From NCBI RefSeq assembly GCF_021390155.1, contig NZ_CP089985.1, positions 5,907,501-5,971,500 on the forward strand: 64,000 nt of DNA. The letters run 5' to 3'. The notes below the pieces were generated by a model. It was given only the letters and a program-made list of their open reading frames with translations. It had not been told where the DNA came from and searched no databases. A program made the translations under genes and the position numbers. Below are positions 24,234 to 34,131 of the stretch, piece by piece; positions within the stretch are counted from its first letter, which is position 1; each line of letters begins with the position of its first letter. Source of the stretch: Pseudomonas sp. HN11. Lineage in GTDB: Bacteria > Pseudomonadota > Gammaproteobacteria > Pseudomonadales > Pseudomonadaceae.

Positions 24234-26588
24234 ATGAAGCGCGTCTTGCGGGTTTTCGCGGTTCTTATCGTGCTGGTCGCCCTCGGCGCCGGTTGGTACG
24301 TGTACAGCAAGCAACCCACCCGCCAGGGCACGGTTGAACTGGCCCATCTGCAGGGCTCGGTCACTGTGCGTTACGACGACCGTGGCGTACCGCACATTCG
24401 CGCCGAGAACGAGACCGACCTTTACCGCGCCCTCGGCTACGTGCACGCCCAGGACCGCCTGTTCCAGATGGAGATCATGCGGCGCCTGGCTCGAGGCGAG
24501 CTGGCCGAGGTGCTGGGGCCCAAGGTGCTGGAGACCGACAAGCTGTTCCGCAGCCTGCGCATTCGCGACCGCGCGGCCACCTATGTGGCGCAACTGGACC
24601 ATGAGTCAGCGCACTGGAAGGCCCTGCAAGCCTATCTGGACGGGATCAACCAGTATCAGGACAGCCACGCCAGCCCGATGGAGTTCGACGTGCTGGGCAT
24701 CCCCAAGCGGCCGTTTACCGCCGAGGACACCATCAGCGTCGCCGGGTATATGGCCTATAGCTTTGCTGCCGCGTTTCGTACTGAGCCTTTGCTGACTTAC
24801 GTACGCGACCAACTGGGCAGCGACTACCTGAAAGTCTTCGACCTGGACTGGCAACCCAAAGGCGCCCTCAACCTCGCCACCAGCGATTGGCAGACCCTCG
24901 GCGCCCTCGCCTCCTTGAGCGAACAGGCCCTGGCCGATAACGGCCTGCCGCAGTTCGAAGGCAGCAACGCCTGGGCCATCAGCGGTAACCGCACCAAGAG
25001 CGGCAAACCGTTGCTGGCCGGTGATCCACACATCCGTTTCTCGGTGCCGTCGGTGTGGTACGAGGCACAGCTGTCAGCACCGGGGTTCGAGTTGTATGGC
25101 TACCACAACGCACTGGTGCCGGTGGCATTCCTGGGGCACAACCTGGATTTTGGCTGGAGCCTGACCATGTTCCAGAACGATGACCTCGACCTCATCGCCG
25201 AGAAGGTCAACCCAGACAACGCCAATCAGGTCTGGTACCACGACCAATGGGTCGACATGACCAGCACCGAGCAGCAGATTGCGGTGAAGGGCCAGGCGCC
25301 AGTGACGTTGACGCTGCGCCAATCCCCGCACGGCCCGATCATCAATGACGTGCTGGGCGAAAACGCCGGCAAAACGCCGATTGCCATGTGGTGGGCGTTC
25401 CTCGATACCCAGAACCCGATCCTTGAAGGGTTCTACCAGCTCAACCGCGCCGACACGCTGGTCAAGGCCCGTGCGGCGGCGGCCAAGGTATCCGCGCCAG
25501 GCCTTAACATCGTGTGGGCTAATGCCAAGGGCGATATCGGCTGGTGGGCGGCAGCGCAATTGCCTATTCGGCCGGCTGGGGTCAATGCCGGGTTTATTCT
25601 CGACGGCAGCACCGCCCAGGCCGACAAGCTTGGCTTCTATCCTTTCAGCGCCAACCCTCAGGAAGAAAACCCGGTGCGCGGTTACGTGGTGTCGGCCAAT
25701 GCCCAGCCGGTCTCGCCGACCGGCATGGAGATTCCCGGTTACTACAACCTGGCTGATCGTGGGCAACAGTTGAACGCGCAACTGAGCGACAAGAACGTGA
25801 AGTGGGATGTGAACAACAGCCAGGCCTTGCAGCTTGGCACCACCACCGCCTTCGGCCCACGCTTGCTGGCGCCGCTGTTGCCGGTGCTGCGCGAAGTGGT
25901 CAAAGATCCCGCGCAATTGAAACTGGTGGAGCAGCTTGCAAGCTGGAAGGGTGACTACCCGCTGGACTCGACCAGCGCCACGCTGTTCAACCAGTTCCTG
26001 TTCAACCTGGCTGACGCCGCCTTCCACCCGAAACTTGGCGACAACCTGTTCAAGACCCTGCTCGGCACCCGCGTGATCGACGCCGCGCTGCCACGCCTGG
26101 CCGCCACGCCGGATTCGCCGTGGTGGGACGGTAAGCGCGCTGACACCGTCAAGCTCGCCTGGGACAACAGCCTCGCGCATCTGAAGGCCGCGTTCGGCGA
26201 TGACCCAAGTCAATGGCAGTGGGGCAAGGCCCATACCCTGACCCACAGCCACCCACTGGGCTCGCAGAAACCTTTGGACCTGATCGTCAATGTCGGCCCG
26301 TTCCCAGCGCCGGGCACCCACGAAGTACCAAACAACCAGTCAGCCAATATCGGACCGGCACCGTGGCCCGTTACCTATGGGCCTTCGACCCGTCGTCTGA
26401 TCGACTTCGCCGACGCGGCCCACGCGTTGACCATCAATCCGGTCGGCCAAAGCGGCGTGCCGTTTGACCGGCATTACGGCGACCAGGCGGAAACCTACAT
26501 CGAAGGCGGCTACGAACAGGCACATTTCACTGACGAGGAAGTCACCGCCAACACCCGTGACACCCTCAAGTTGCTACCCGCCCGATGA
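24234..26588 (+). CDS. Penicillin acylase family protein, probable N-acyl-homoserine lactone acylase (HacB-like)
   Basis: A 784-residue periplasmic Ntn-hydrolase precursor: an N-terminal signal or anchor (VLRVFAVLIVLVALGAGW), alpha chain, then the autocleavage site Gly-Ser with nucleophile Ser244 in EGSNAWAISG, and a beta chain with typical motifs (GHNLDFGWSLTMFQNDD, SPHGPII, NQSANIGP). I chose the ATG at 24234 because AAGGA precedes it by 6 bases. By position beside the DUF6436 gene it matches P. aeruginosa PA0305 (HacB), an acylase of long-chain acyl-homoserine lactones; activity here is inferred. Its stop overlaps the convergent AraC gene by 15 bp. Confidence 0.88.
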   Translation: MKRVLRVFAVLIVLVALGAGWYVYSKQPTRQGTVELAHLQGSVTVRYDDRGVPHIRAENETDLYRALGYVHAQDRLFQMEIMRRLARGELAEVLGPKVLETDKLFRSLRIRDRAATYVAQLDHESAHWKALQAYLDGINQYQDSHASPMEFDVLGIPKRPFTAEDTISVAGYMAYSFAAAFRTEPLLTYVRDQLGSDYLKVFDLDWQPKGALNLATSDWQTLGALASLSEQALADNGLPQFEGSNAWAISGNRTKSGKPLLAGDPHIRFSVPSVWYEAQLSAPGFELYGYHNALVPVAFLGHNLDFGWSLTMFQNDDLDLIAEKVNPDNANQVWYHDQWVDMTSTEQQIAVKGQAPVTLTLRQSPHGPIINDVLGENAGKTPIAMWWAFLDTQNPILEGFYQLNRADTLVKARAAAAKVSAPGLNIVWANAKGDIGWWAAAQLPIRPAGVNAGFILDGSTAQADKLGFYPFSANPQEENPVRGYVVSANAQPVSPTGMEIPGYYNLADRGQQLNAQLSDKNVKWDVNNSQALQLGTTTAFGPRLLAPLLPVLREVVKDPAQLKLVEQLASWKGDYPLDSTSATLFNQFLFNLADAAFHPKLGDNLFKTLLGTRVIDAALPRLAATPDSPWWDGKRADTVKLAWDNSLAHLKAAFGDDPSQWQWGKAHTLTHSHPLGSQKPLDLIVNVGPFPAPGTHEVPNNQSANIGPAPWPVTYGPSTRRLIDFADAAHALTINPVGQSGVPFDRHYGDQAETYIEGGYEQAHFTDEEVTANTRDTLKLLPAR

Positions 26589-27482
26589 CCGCAGGCGCCC
26601 CGGCGCCTCGCCATAGGTCTCCTTGAATTTCTTGCTGAACGCTGCCTGGGATTGGTAACCCACCTGGGCCGCGATATCCAACAGGCTCAGGTGCGACTGG
26701 CGCAACAGGTTGAAGGCCAGCTCCATGCGCAACTGAGTCAGCAGCCCCCACGGCGACACGCCTGCCACTTTCACGAACGTGCGCATGAAAGTAGCGCGTG
26801 ACATCGTCGCAGCCGCCGCCAGACTGTCGATGGTCCACTCATGCCCCGGATCGGCCAGCATCGCCTGCCAGGCTTTGCTCAAGCGCTTGTCGGCGAGCAA
26901 CGCGAAGGTGCCGGCCGCGGGCGCCTGGCGGCTCAGCCAGGTGCGCAGGATCAGCGTGAACAGCGCCGACGACAACGCGTCGATAAAGGAGCGCGCGCCC
27001 AATTGCTGGCCGTCCGCTTCACTGCGCAATAACGCGATCAACGCCGCCAGTTGCCCGTCGCCCTGCCACTCGCGGCTGGACACCACCAGGTACTCCGGCA
27101 ACGCGCCGAGCAACAATGACTGGCGGTTGTAGTGGAAACTGCCACAGAGCATGTCCAGGTCCGGTCGATCACTGCCCAAGCGATGTACCTTGAGTACGCC
27201 GCCTTCAATCACCTGGGGTTGTATTGGCTGAATCCGGGCGCCCTGGCTGCGCAACAAGTGCGTGGCACCGCCAGGCATCAGCAGGATGTCGCCCTCCCCC
27301 AGCGTCACTTGCTGGCCGCCCGACAACTCGGCACGACAGATGCCGCTGAGCACGATGTGGTAAGGCGCCACACCGAGGCTTTCCGGCGCGTGGTCCAGCG
27401 CCCATTCTCCTTGGAACTGACACCGTAAATCCAGACTGCCGCGCAGGTTGGCCAGCGCGATGAGTGTGTCGATCGAGTTCAT
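26574..27482 (-). CDS. AraC family regulator with N-terminal cupin
   Basis: A 302-residue regulator with a Cupin_6 domain (about 1-185; LGEGDILLMPGGATHLL) and a C-terminal AraC double HTH (about 205-300; ATMSRATFMRTF then LSLLDIAAQVGYQSQAAFSKKF). It is divergent from the AhpD-like gene with 103 bp between, and AraC/cupin proteins of this type commonly control a neighbouring oxidoreductase or AhpD-like gene. That neighbour is the likely target. Confidence 0.9.
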   Translation of the reverse strand: MNSIDTLIALANLRGSLDLRCQFQGEWALDHAPESLGVAPYHIVLSGICRAELSGGQQVTLGEGDILLMPGGATHLLRSQGARIQPIQPQVIEGGVLKVHRLGSDRPDLDMLCGSFHYNRQSLLLGALPEYLVVSSREWQGDGQLAALIALLRSEADGQQLGARSFIDALSSALFTLILRTWLSRQAPAAGTFALLADKRLSKAWQAMLADPGHEWTIDSLAAAATMSRATFMRTFVKVAGVSPWGLLTQLRMELAFNLLRQSHLSLLDIAAQVGYQSQAAFSKKFKETYGEAPGRLRSSGG

Positions 27483-27585
27483 TTGCGAGCATCGGTCAAA
27501 AAGATGAGCGGATTGAACAATAACGCCGCCCCAGAACGGAAGAGACTGGTTCTACACCAACCAAACCTGTTCAGGAGTTACCGCA

Positions 27586-27939
27586 ATGTTCAATAACTGG
27601 TCCGACTTGCTGCCTACCGTGAAGAAAGCCTTTGGCGCGCTGGGCAAGAGCAACCCGAAGATGGTCAAAGCCTACATGGCGCTGGGCGAGGCTGCCGAAG
27701 AAAACAACGTGCTCGACGCCAAGACCCGTGAACTGATCTCCATCGCCGTGGCCATCACCACGCGCTGCGATGGCTGCATCGGCGTGCATGCCGACGCGGC
27801 GATCAAGGCCGGCGCCACCCGTGAAGAAGTCGCCGCGACACTGGCCACCGCCATCTCGCTGAATGCGGGCGCGGCGTACATCTACTCGCTGCGCGCGCTG
27901 GAAGCCTACGACACCCTCAAACCGGCGCCGCAAAGTTAA
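27586..27939 (+). CDS. Carboxymuconolactone decarboxylase (AhpD-like) family protein
   Basis: A 117-residue all-helical protein with the AhpD-type redox motif CDGCIGVHAD (Cys61, Cys64, His68), which makes a peroxidase-linked disulfide reductase more likely than a true decarboxylase. AGGAG precedes the ATG. Its last 23 bp overlap the 3' end of the convergent GlxA-type gene. It is probably controlled by the divergent AraC regulator. Confidence 0.9.
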   Translation: MFNNWSDLLPTVKKAFGALGKSNPKMVKAYMALGEAAEENNVLDAKTRELISIAVAITTRCDGCIGVHADAAIKAGATREEVAATLATAISLNAGAAYIYSLRALEAYDTLKPAPQS

Positions 27940-28882
27940 GCCGGAACTGTTGCGGCGTCACGCCCAGCCGGCGGTTGAATACACTGCGCATGTGCTGGGC
28001 GTCGCGAAAACCGCATTGATAGGCGACGGTCTTGAGCGGCGCAAGGCTGCTTTCGAGCATCACCCGCGCCGCGTCTACCCGTGCCCGCTCGACAAACTCC
28101 GCCGGCGTGATCCGCGCTTCACGGGCAAACACCCGAGAGAAATTGCGCGCGCTCATATTGGCCGCCCTGGCCAGGTCGGCAATGGTCAAATCCCCGGTGA
28201 GGTTCGCCAACACGTAAAGCTGCACCAGCGCCACTGCCGAGGTGTTTTCGGCGTGCGGTGTGAGAAACGGGCTGAACTGCGACTGCCCGCCTGAGCGCTG
28301 GGTGAACACCACCAAGCGCTTGGCCACGCTCAACGCGACTTCCGGGCCGTGATCCTGGGCCAGCAAATACAGTGACAGATCAATGCCCGCCGTGACCCCG
28401 GCCGAGGTGTAGAGGTTGCCGTCCTGCACATAGAGGCGGTCGGCTTCTACTTGGGCCGTGGGGCACAGCCGCGCCAGATCCGCCGCGTCATTCCAGTGGG
28501 TGGTGACGGTTTTGCCAGCCAACAGCCCGGCGCGCGCCAGCATGAAGGCACCGTTGCAGATCGAGCCGAAACGTTGCGCACGGGCAGTGGCGCCGCGCAG
28601 CCAGTCATCAAATTCGGCGCCGAAGTCTTCAAAGGGCAACTGGGGGCCGCCGGCGACCAACAGCAGGTCGTAGGGCTGAAGCGCTTCGCTGTAGTGCCGG
28701 TGAGCCTGCAATGAAAGGCCATTGGAAGCCGCCATGCTGCCGTGGCCGAAGCCGATCACCTCCAATTGGTAATGGTCTTGCGGCGGCAAAAAGCGGTTGG
28801 CTTCGCAGAACACATCCATGGGGCCGGTCACGTCCAGTGACTGGACGCCGGGAAAGATCAGGATGGCGACGGTTTTGCCCAT
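27917..28882 (-). CDS. GlxA family regulator (DJ-1/PfpI domain plus AraC HTH)
   Basis: A 321-residue protein with a DJ-1/PfpI-like domain (about 3-185) and a C-terminal AraC HTH (about 220-318; IADLARAANMSARNFSRVF, then VAYQCGFRDAQHMRSVF). The nucleophile-elbow Cys109 (SICNGAFMLA) is kept, as in isocyanide hydratases and DJ-1. These regulators sense small amines or acids. It is divergent from the HD-domain gene across 283 bp that also hold a REPIN. Confidence 0.9.
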   Translation of the reverse strand: MGKTVAILIFPGVQSLDVTGPMDVFCEANRFLPPQDHYQLEVIGFGHGSMAASNGLSLQAHRHYSEALQPYDLLLVAGGPQLPFEDFGAEFDDWLRGATARAQRFGSICNGAFMLARAGLLAGKTVTTHWNDAADLARLCPTAQVEADRLYVQDGNLYTSAGVTAGIDLSLYLLAQDHGPEVALSVAKRLVVFTQRSGGQSQFSPFLTPHAENTSAVALVQLYVLANLTGDLTIADLARAANMSARNFSRVFAREARITPAEFVERARVDAARVMLESSLAPLKTVAYQCGFRDAQHMRSVFNRRLGVTPQQFRLNFAAPV

Positions 28883-28919
28883 GAATGGTTAGCCTTGGTT
28901 AACTGAATGAACACACCCC

Positions 28920-29010
28920 TGTGGGAGCGGGCTTGCTCGCGAATGCGGTGGATCAGTCGGCACATGTATTAACCGACATACCGCTTTCGCGGGCAAGCCC
29001 ATTCCCACAC
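28920..29010. repeat. REPIN: inverted pair of REP elements
   Basis: A 91-bp element: TGTGGGAGCGGGCTTGCTCG at the left and its near-inverse CGCGGGCAAGCCCATTCCCA at the right, about 50 bp apart. The internal spacer (GAATGCGGTGGATCAGTC, CACATGTAT, CGACA) is the same as in the element at the window's end (63920 onward). The pair is a full-size Pseudomonas REPIN, normally moved by a RAYT transposase encoded elsewhere. It lies in the GlxA/HD intergenic region. Confidence 0.9.
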
Positions 29011-29165
29011 TTGATCCTCTCAGGCTTCAAGAGATTATTCCGGCTGGCACGATGTGACGGCACATTGGCCGGGATCGCTCCCTCGCCGCCATAGCTCCTT
29101 CGCGAGCGCGCGACCAGACTGGACTCATCGGCGCCACCCACGGCGCTTTGTTGAGGAGAACGACC

Positions 29166-29807
29166 ATGAGCACCACCATCGCCGGCATCCAGATCCCGGA
29201 CAGCGCCCTGGCCAAGGCCACCACCGAATACATCCGCGACGTCGAATCCGACCTGCTCTACCACCACTCCCGCCGGGTGTTTCTGTTTGGCGCCTTGAGC
29301 GGCGAACGCAAGCAACTCGCGTACAACCCGGAATTGCTCTACGTCGGCGCGATGTTCCATGACCTGGGCCTGGTCGAAGGCCATCGCAGTGACAACGAGC
29401 GCTTTGAAGTGGACGGTGCCAACGCGGCTGCCGCCTTCCTCAAGCCTTACGGGCTGAGCGATGACGATATCGAACAGGTGTGGCTGTCCATCGCCCTGCA
29501 CACCACACCGGGCGTGCCGCAGCATCTGCGCCCGACCGTGGCGCTGGTGACGGCCGGTGTGGAGATGGACGTGCTGGGCATGGACTACGCTGCGTTTTCC
29601 ACCGTGCAGCGCGAAGCCGTGGTGCATGCGCATCCACGGGGTGAAGGGTTCAAGGAATGCATCATCTGCGCGTTTGCCGACGGCTTGCGCCATCGTCCGC
29701 AGACCACGTTTGGCAACGTGAAGACGGATGTGCTGGTGGATCAGGAGCCGGGGTTCAAGCCGATGAATTTTGTGGAGGTGATTCGCAAGTCTCCCTGGAC
29801 TGCATAG
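29166..29807 (+). CDS. HD domain protein, cyanamide-hydratase-like
   Basis: A 213-residue HD-superfamily hydrolase: His34 in YHHSRRVFLFG, the HD pair His65-Asp66 in GAMFHDLGLVEGH, His112 in ALHTTPGVPQ, and an Asp at 135. This spacing and the HSxRV.. and LHTTPG words resemble fungal cyanamide hydratase (Ddi2/3) relatives rather than HD-GYP or nucleotide phosphohydrolases. GAGGAG lies before the ATG at 29166. It is probably controlled by the divergent GlxA-type regulator. Substrate unknown. Confidence 0.82.
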   Translation: MSTTIAGIQIPDSALAKATTEYIRDVESDLLYHHSRRVFLFGALSGERKQLAYNPELLYVGAMFHDLGLVEGHRSDNERFEVDGANAAAAFLKPYGLSDDDIEQVWLSIALHTTPGVPQHLRPTVALVTAGVEMDVLGMDYAAFSTVQREAVVHAHPRGEGFKECIICAFADGLRHRPQTTFGNVKTDVLVDQEPGFKPMNFVEVIRKSPWTA

Positions 29808-29828
29808 TTGACCTGAAATGCAATCAAC

Positions 29829-29862
29829 TGTGGGAGCGGGCTTGCCTGCTCCCACATTTTTT
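29829..29862 (+). terminator. REP-derived terminator after the HD gene
   Basis: A TGTGGGAGC / GCTCCCACA stem with loop GGGCTTGCCT, followed by TTTTTT. It is a single REP copy that now works as a terminator of the HD gene and sits between it and the convergent spuH. Confidence 0.8.
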
Positions 29863-29877
29863 ACCGCGTTCCGTCAG

Positions 29878-30762
29878 TTAGACCGGTGCAGGTGCCCGAC
29901 GCTTGTCCGGCTGTTTCCAGCCATCCGCCGCTGCTTCTTCGATGGCCTGCTGAATGGCTTTCTTGCGGTGCTCTTCGGCACGACGGCTGAAGAACCACAC
30001 CAGGAAAGTCACCAGCGACACCGCCAACAGGATCAGGCTGGCCACGGCGTTGATCTCGGGTTTAACCCCAAGGCGCACCGCCGAGAACACTTCCATCGGC
30101 AAGGTGGTCGAACCCGGCCCCGACACGAAGCTGGCCAATACCAAGTCATCCAGCGACAGCGCAAACGACATCATGCCGCCCGCCGCCAACGACGGCGCGA
30201 TCATCGGGATGGTGATCAGAAAGAACACCTTCCACGGGCGCGCGCCCAAGTCCATCGCCGCTTCTTCGATCGACAGGTCCAGCTCACGCAGGCGCGCCGA
30301 CACCACCACCGCCACATACGCCGCACAGAACGTGGTGTGGGCGATCCAGATGGTGACGATGCCGCGTTCCTGGGGCCAGCCGATCATCTGCGCCATGGCC
30401 ACGAACAGCAGCAACAGCGACAGACCGGTGATCACTTCCGGCATCACCAACGGCGCCGTCACCAGGCCGCCGAACAGGGTGCGGCCCTTGAACTGGCTGA
30501 TACGGGTCAGCACAAACGCCGCCAATGTACCCAATGCCACCGCGGCCACCGCCGTGTAGCAGGCGATTTCCAGGGAGCGCGCCACCGAGCCCATCAACTG
30601 GGTGTTGTCCAGCAGGCCCACGTACCACTTGATCGACCAACCGCCCCATACCGTCACCAGTTTGGATTCGTTGAACGAGTAGATCACCAGGATCAGCATC
30701 GGCAGGTAGATGAACAATAACCCCGCCACCAGCATGAAACTCGAGAAACTGAAGCGCTTCAT
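29878..30762 (-). CDS. spuH: Polyamine ABC transporter permease SpuH (PotI type)
   Basis: A 294-residue inner-membrane permease with about six helices and the MetI-type EAA loop (EEAAMDLGARPWKVFFLITIP). It is the last gene of the spuBCDEFGH block; its ATG overlaps the spuG stop by 4 bp (ATGA), showing translational coupling. It works with SpuG as the channel for putrescine and spermidine delivered by SpuD and SpuE. Confidence 0.95.
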   Translation of the reverse strand: MKRFSFSSFMLVAGLLFIYLPMLILVIYSFNESKLVTVWGGWSIKWYVGLLDNTQLMGSVARSLEIACYTAVAAVALGTLAAFVLTRISQFKGRTLFGGLVTAPLVMPEVITGLSLLLLFVAMAQMIGWPQERGIVTIWIAHTTFCAAYVAVVVSARLRELDLSIEEAAMDLGARPWKVFFLITIPMIAPSLAAGGMMSFALSLDDLVLASFVSGPGSTTLPMEVFSAVRLGVKPEINAVASLILLAVSLVTFLVWFFSRRAEEHRKKAIQQAIEEAAADGWKQPDKRRAPAPV

Positions 30763-31679
30763 ATCTTGCCCTCCATCTCTTTGGCTTGGCTGCGGTTGAA
30801 CAGGATGATCGGCACGATCAGGATCGCCAGCATCACCACCGCCAAGGCAGAAGCCACCGGCCAGTCACGGTTGTTGAAGAACTCTTGCCACAACACTTTA
30901 CCGATCATCAGGGTTTCCGGTCCGCCCAGCAGTTCCGGGATGACGAACTCGCCGACCACTGGGATGAACACCAGCATGCAGCCGGCGATGATGCCGTTCT
31001 TCGACAGCGGCACAGTGATCTTCCAGAAGCTGTTGAAGGTGCTCGAACCCAAGTCCGATGCGGCTTCCAGCAGGCTCTGATCGTGCTTCACCAGGTTGGC
31101 GTACAACGGCAGGATCATGAACGGCAGGTACGAATAGACCACGCCGATATACACCGCGATGTTGGTGTTGAGGATCTGCAGCGGTTCGTTGATCAGTCCC
31201 ATGGACATCAGGAAGCCATTGAGCAAACCGTTGTTGCTGAGAATGCCCATCCACGCATACACGCGGATCAGGATCGCGGTCCAGGTCGGCATCATGATCA
31301 ACAGCACCAGCACGGTCTGCATCTCTTTGCGCGCGGTGGCAATGGCATAGGCCATCGGATACCCGATCAGCAGGCACAGCAGCGTGCTGAAGAACGCCAT
31401 CTTGAGCGAGCCCAGGTACGCAGAGATATACAGCTCATCGCCGGCCAGCAACTGGTAGTTGGCCAGATTCAGCACCAGTTGCAGCTTCTGCTCAACGTAG
31501 GTGTAGATCTCGGTGTAGGGCGGAATCGCTACATCGGCTTCGGCAAAGCTGATCTTCAATACAATGAAAAACGGCAGTGCGAAAAACAGGAACAGCCACA
31601 GGAAGGGAATCCCGATGACCACCTGCTTGCCATTGGGGATTATGCGATCCAAGCGCCGCTTGAACTTCTTCATATTCAT
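30759..31679 (-). CDS. spuG: Polyamine ABC transporter permease SpuG (PotH type)
   Basis: A 306-residue permease partner of SpuH. It has an N-terminal helix after a basic start, about six helices, and the EAA loop (LEAASDLGSSTFNSFWKITVP). I chose the ATG at 31679 because it overlaps the spuF stop as ATGA, the same coupling as at the spuG/spuH junction; no strong ribosome site is visible, as expected for a coupled start. Confidence 0.94.
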   Translation of the reverse strand: MNMKKFKRRLDRIIPNGKQVVIGIPFLWLFLFFALPFFIVLKISFAEADVAIPPYTEIYTYVEQKLQLVLNLANYQLLAGDELYISAYLGSLKMAFFSTLLCLLIGYPMAYAIATARKEMQTVLVLLIMMPTWTAILIRVYAWMGILSNNGLLNGFLMSMGLINEPLQILNTNIAVYIGVVYSYLPFMILPLYANLVKHDQSLLEAASDLGSSTFNSFWKITVPLSKNGIIAGCMLVFIPVVGEFVIPELLGGPETLMIGKVLWQEFFNNRDWPVASALAVVMLAILIVPIILFNRSQAKEMEGKI

Positions 31680-32818
31680 GAGCGAAGTACCACGCCGCTG
31701 TCGTCTTCCCACCATACGTAGACCTGGTCACCCCAAGTCGGACGCTGACCACGGCGCTCGGCGTTGGCCACGAAGGACTGCACCAGCTTGCCGCTCGGCA
31801 ACTCCACGTAGAACACCGAGTGGCCGCCCAGGTAGGCAATATCGTGTACCTTGCCGCTGGACCAGTTGTGCTCGCAGGTCGGCATTTCGGTGGTGACCAG
31901 CAGTTTTTCCGGGCGGATCGCGTAGGTCACCGACTTGTCTTCCACGGCGGTAGCGATGCCGTAGCCCACGTAGATGTCGCGATCCAGGTCCGGGCACTTG
32001 AGCACTGCGTGACCTTCGGCGTCATCGACCACTTGGGTGTCGAAGATGTTGACGTTGCCGATGAACTCACACACCAGGCGGCTGGTAGGCGTTTCGTAGA
32101 TGTCGATCGGGCTGCCGATCTGGGCGATCCAGCCCAGGTGCATGATTGCGATGCGCTCGGCCATGGTCATGGCCTCTTCCTGGTCGTGGGTCACCATCAC
32201 GCAGGTCACACCGACGCGCTCGATGATTTCCACCAGTTCCAGCTGCATCTGCGAACGCAGCTTCTTGTCGAGAGCGCCCATCGGCTCATCGAGCAACAGC
32301 AGTTTCGGGCGCTTGGCCAGGGAGCGGGCCAGGGCCACACGCTGACGCTGGCCGCCGGACAACTGATGCGGCTTGCGCTTGGCGTACTGGCTCATCTGCA
32401 CCAGCTTGAGCATCTCCGCGACACGGGCGTCGACTTCAGCCTTGGGGATCTTGTCCTGTTGCAGGCCGAAGGCAATGTTCTGCGCCACAGTCATGTGCGG
32501 GAACAAGGCGTAGGACTGGAACATCATGTTGATCGGCCGCTCGTAGGGCGGCATGTCGGTGATGTCCACACCGTCGAGGTAGATGCGGCCCTCGGTCGGG
32601 CGCTCGAAACCTGCGAGCATGCGCAGCAAGGTGGACTTGCCCGAACCCGAACCGCCGAGCAGGGCGAAGATCTCGCCTTTCTTGATTTCCAGGGACACAT
32701 CGTCCACGGCAATCGTCTCGTCGAACTTCTTCGTGACCCGGTCGATTTTGACCAGCACCTTCTTCGGTGTCTGGTCCCCTTCGAGGGCTTTCTTATAGGC
32801 GCCGGAGGCAACTGCCAT
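31676..32818 (-). CDS. spuF: Polyamine ABC transporter ATP-binding protein SpuF (PotG/PotA type)
   Basis: A 380-residue ABC ATPase: Walker A GGSGSGKST (Lys61), Q-loop, signature LSGGQRQR, Walker B LLLLDEPMGALD, the His switch in VTHDQEEA, and a C-terminal TOBE_2 regulatory domain. It energises the SpuG/SpuH channel. It starts at the ATG at 32818, 67 bp after spuE. Confidence 0.95.
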   Translation of the reverse strand: MAVASGAYKKALEGDQTPKKVLVKIDRVTKKFDETIAVDDVSLEIKKGEIFALLGGSGSGKSTLLRMLAGFERPTEGRIYLDGVDITDMPPYERPINMMFQSYALFPHMTVAQNIAFGLQQDKIPKAEVDARVAEMLKLVQMSQYAKRKPHQLSGGQRQRVALARSLAKRPKLLLLDEPMGALDKKLRSQMQLELVEIIERVGVTCVMVTHDQEEAMTMAERIAIMHLGWIAQIGSPIDIYETPTSRLVCEFIGNVNIFDTQVVDDAEGHAVLKCPDLDRDIYVGYGIATAVEDKSVTYAIRPEKLLVTTEMPTCEHNWSSGKVHDIAYLGGHSVFYVELPSGKLVQSFVANAERRGQRPTWGDQVYVWWEDDSGVVLRS

Positions 32819-32885
32819 TTACGAAACTCCCAGAAAAAAAAGAGTGCAGAACGTCCAATACGGACGAACCTTGATAGGTTGAGCC

Positions 32886-33992
<1,107 letters not shown>

Positions 33993-34095
33993 TTAAATAG
34001 TTGGGCCCAAAGTTGTTGCCCGGCAACAAAACCGGCGCGCAACTTACCCTCGATAAACCGATCCGGCAAAACTTTCTGTTATTTAATTTGTGAGA

Positions 34096-34114
34096 GGGGC
34101 AGTCAAACTGCCCC
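34096..34114 (-). other. Intercistronic hairpin between spuD and spuE
   Basis: A perfect GGGGCAGT / ACTGCCCC stem 18 bp after the spuD stop, followed on the minus strand by an AT-rich but not T-only run. It probably stabilises the upstream spuD mRNA or partly terminates, giving more SpuD binding protein than transporter. Confidence 0.6.
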
Positions 34115-34131
34115 TTCACAGGTTTCAGGGC

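Noticed and set aside
27917..27939. Overlap of the AhpD-like and GlxA genes as a sign of a broken gene
   Set aside because: Both proteins have normal lengths and complete ends. A 23-bp tail-to-tail overlap is common.
29040..29075. Sigma54 -24 box (CTGGCACG) before the HD gene
   Set aside because: The GC of the -12 element is at the wrong distance (12 rather than 10 bases).
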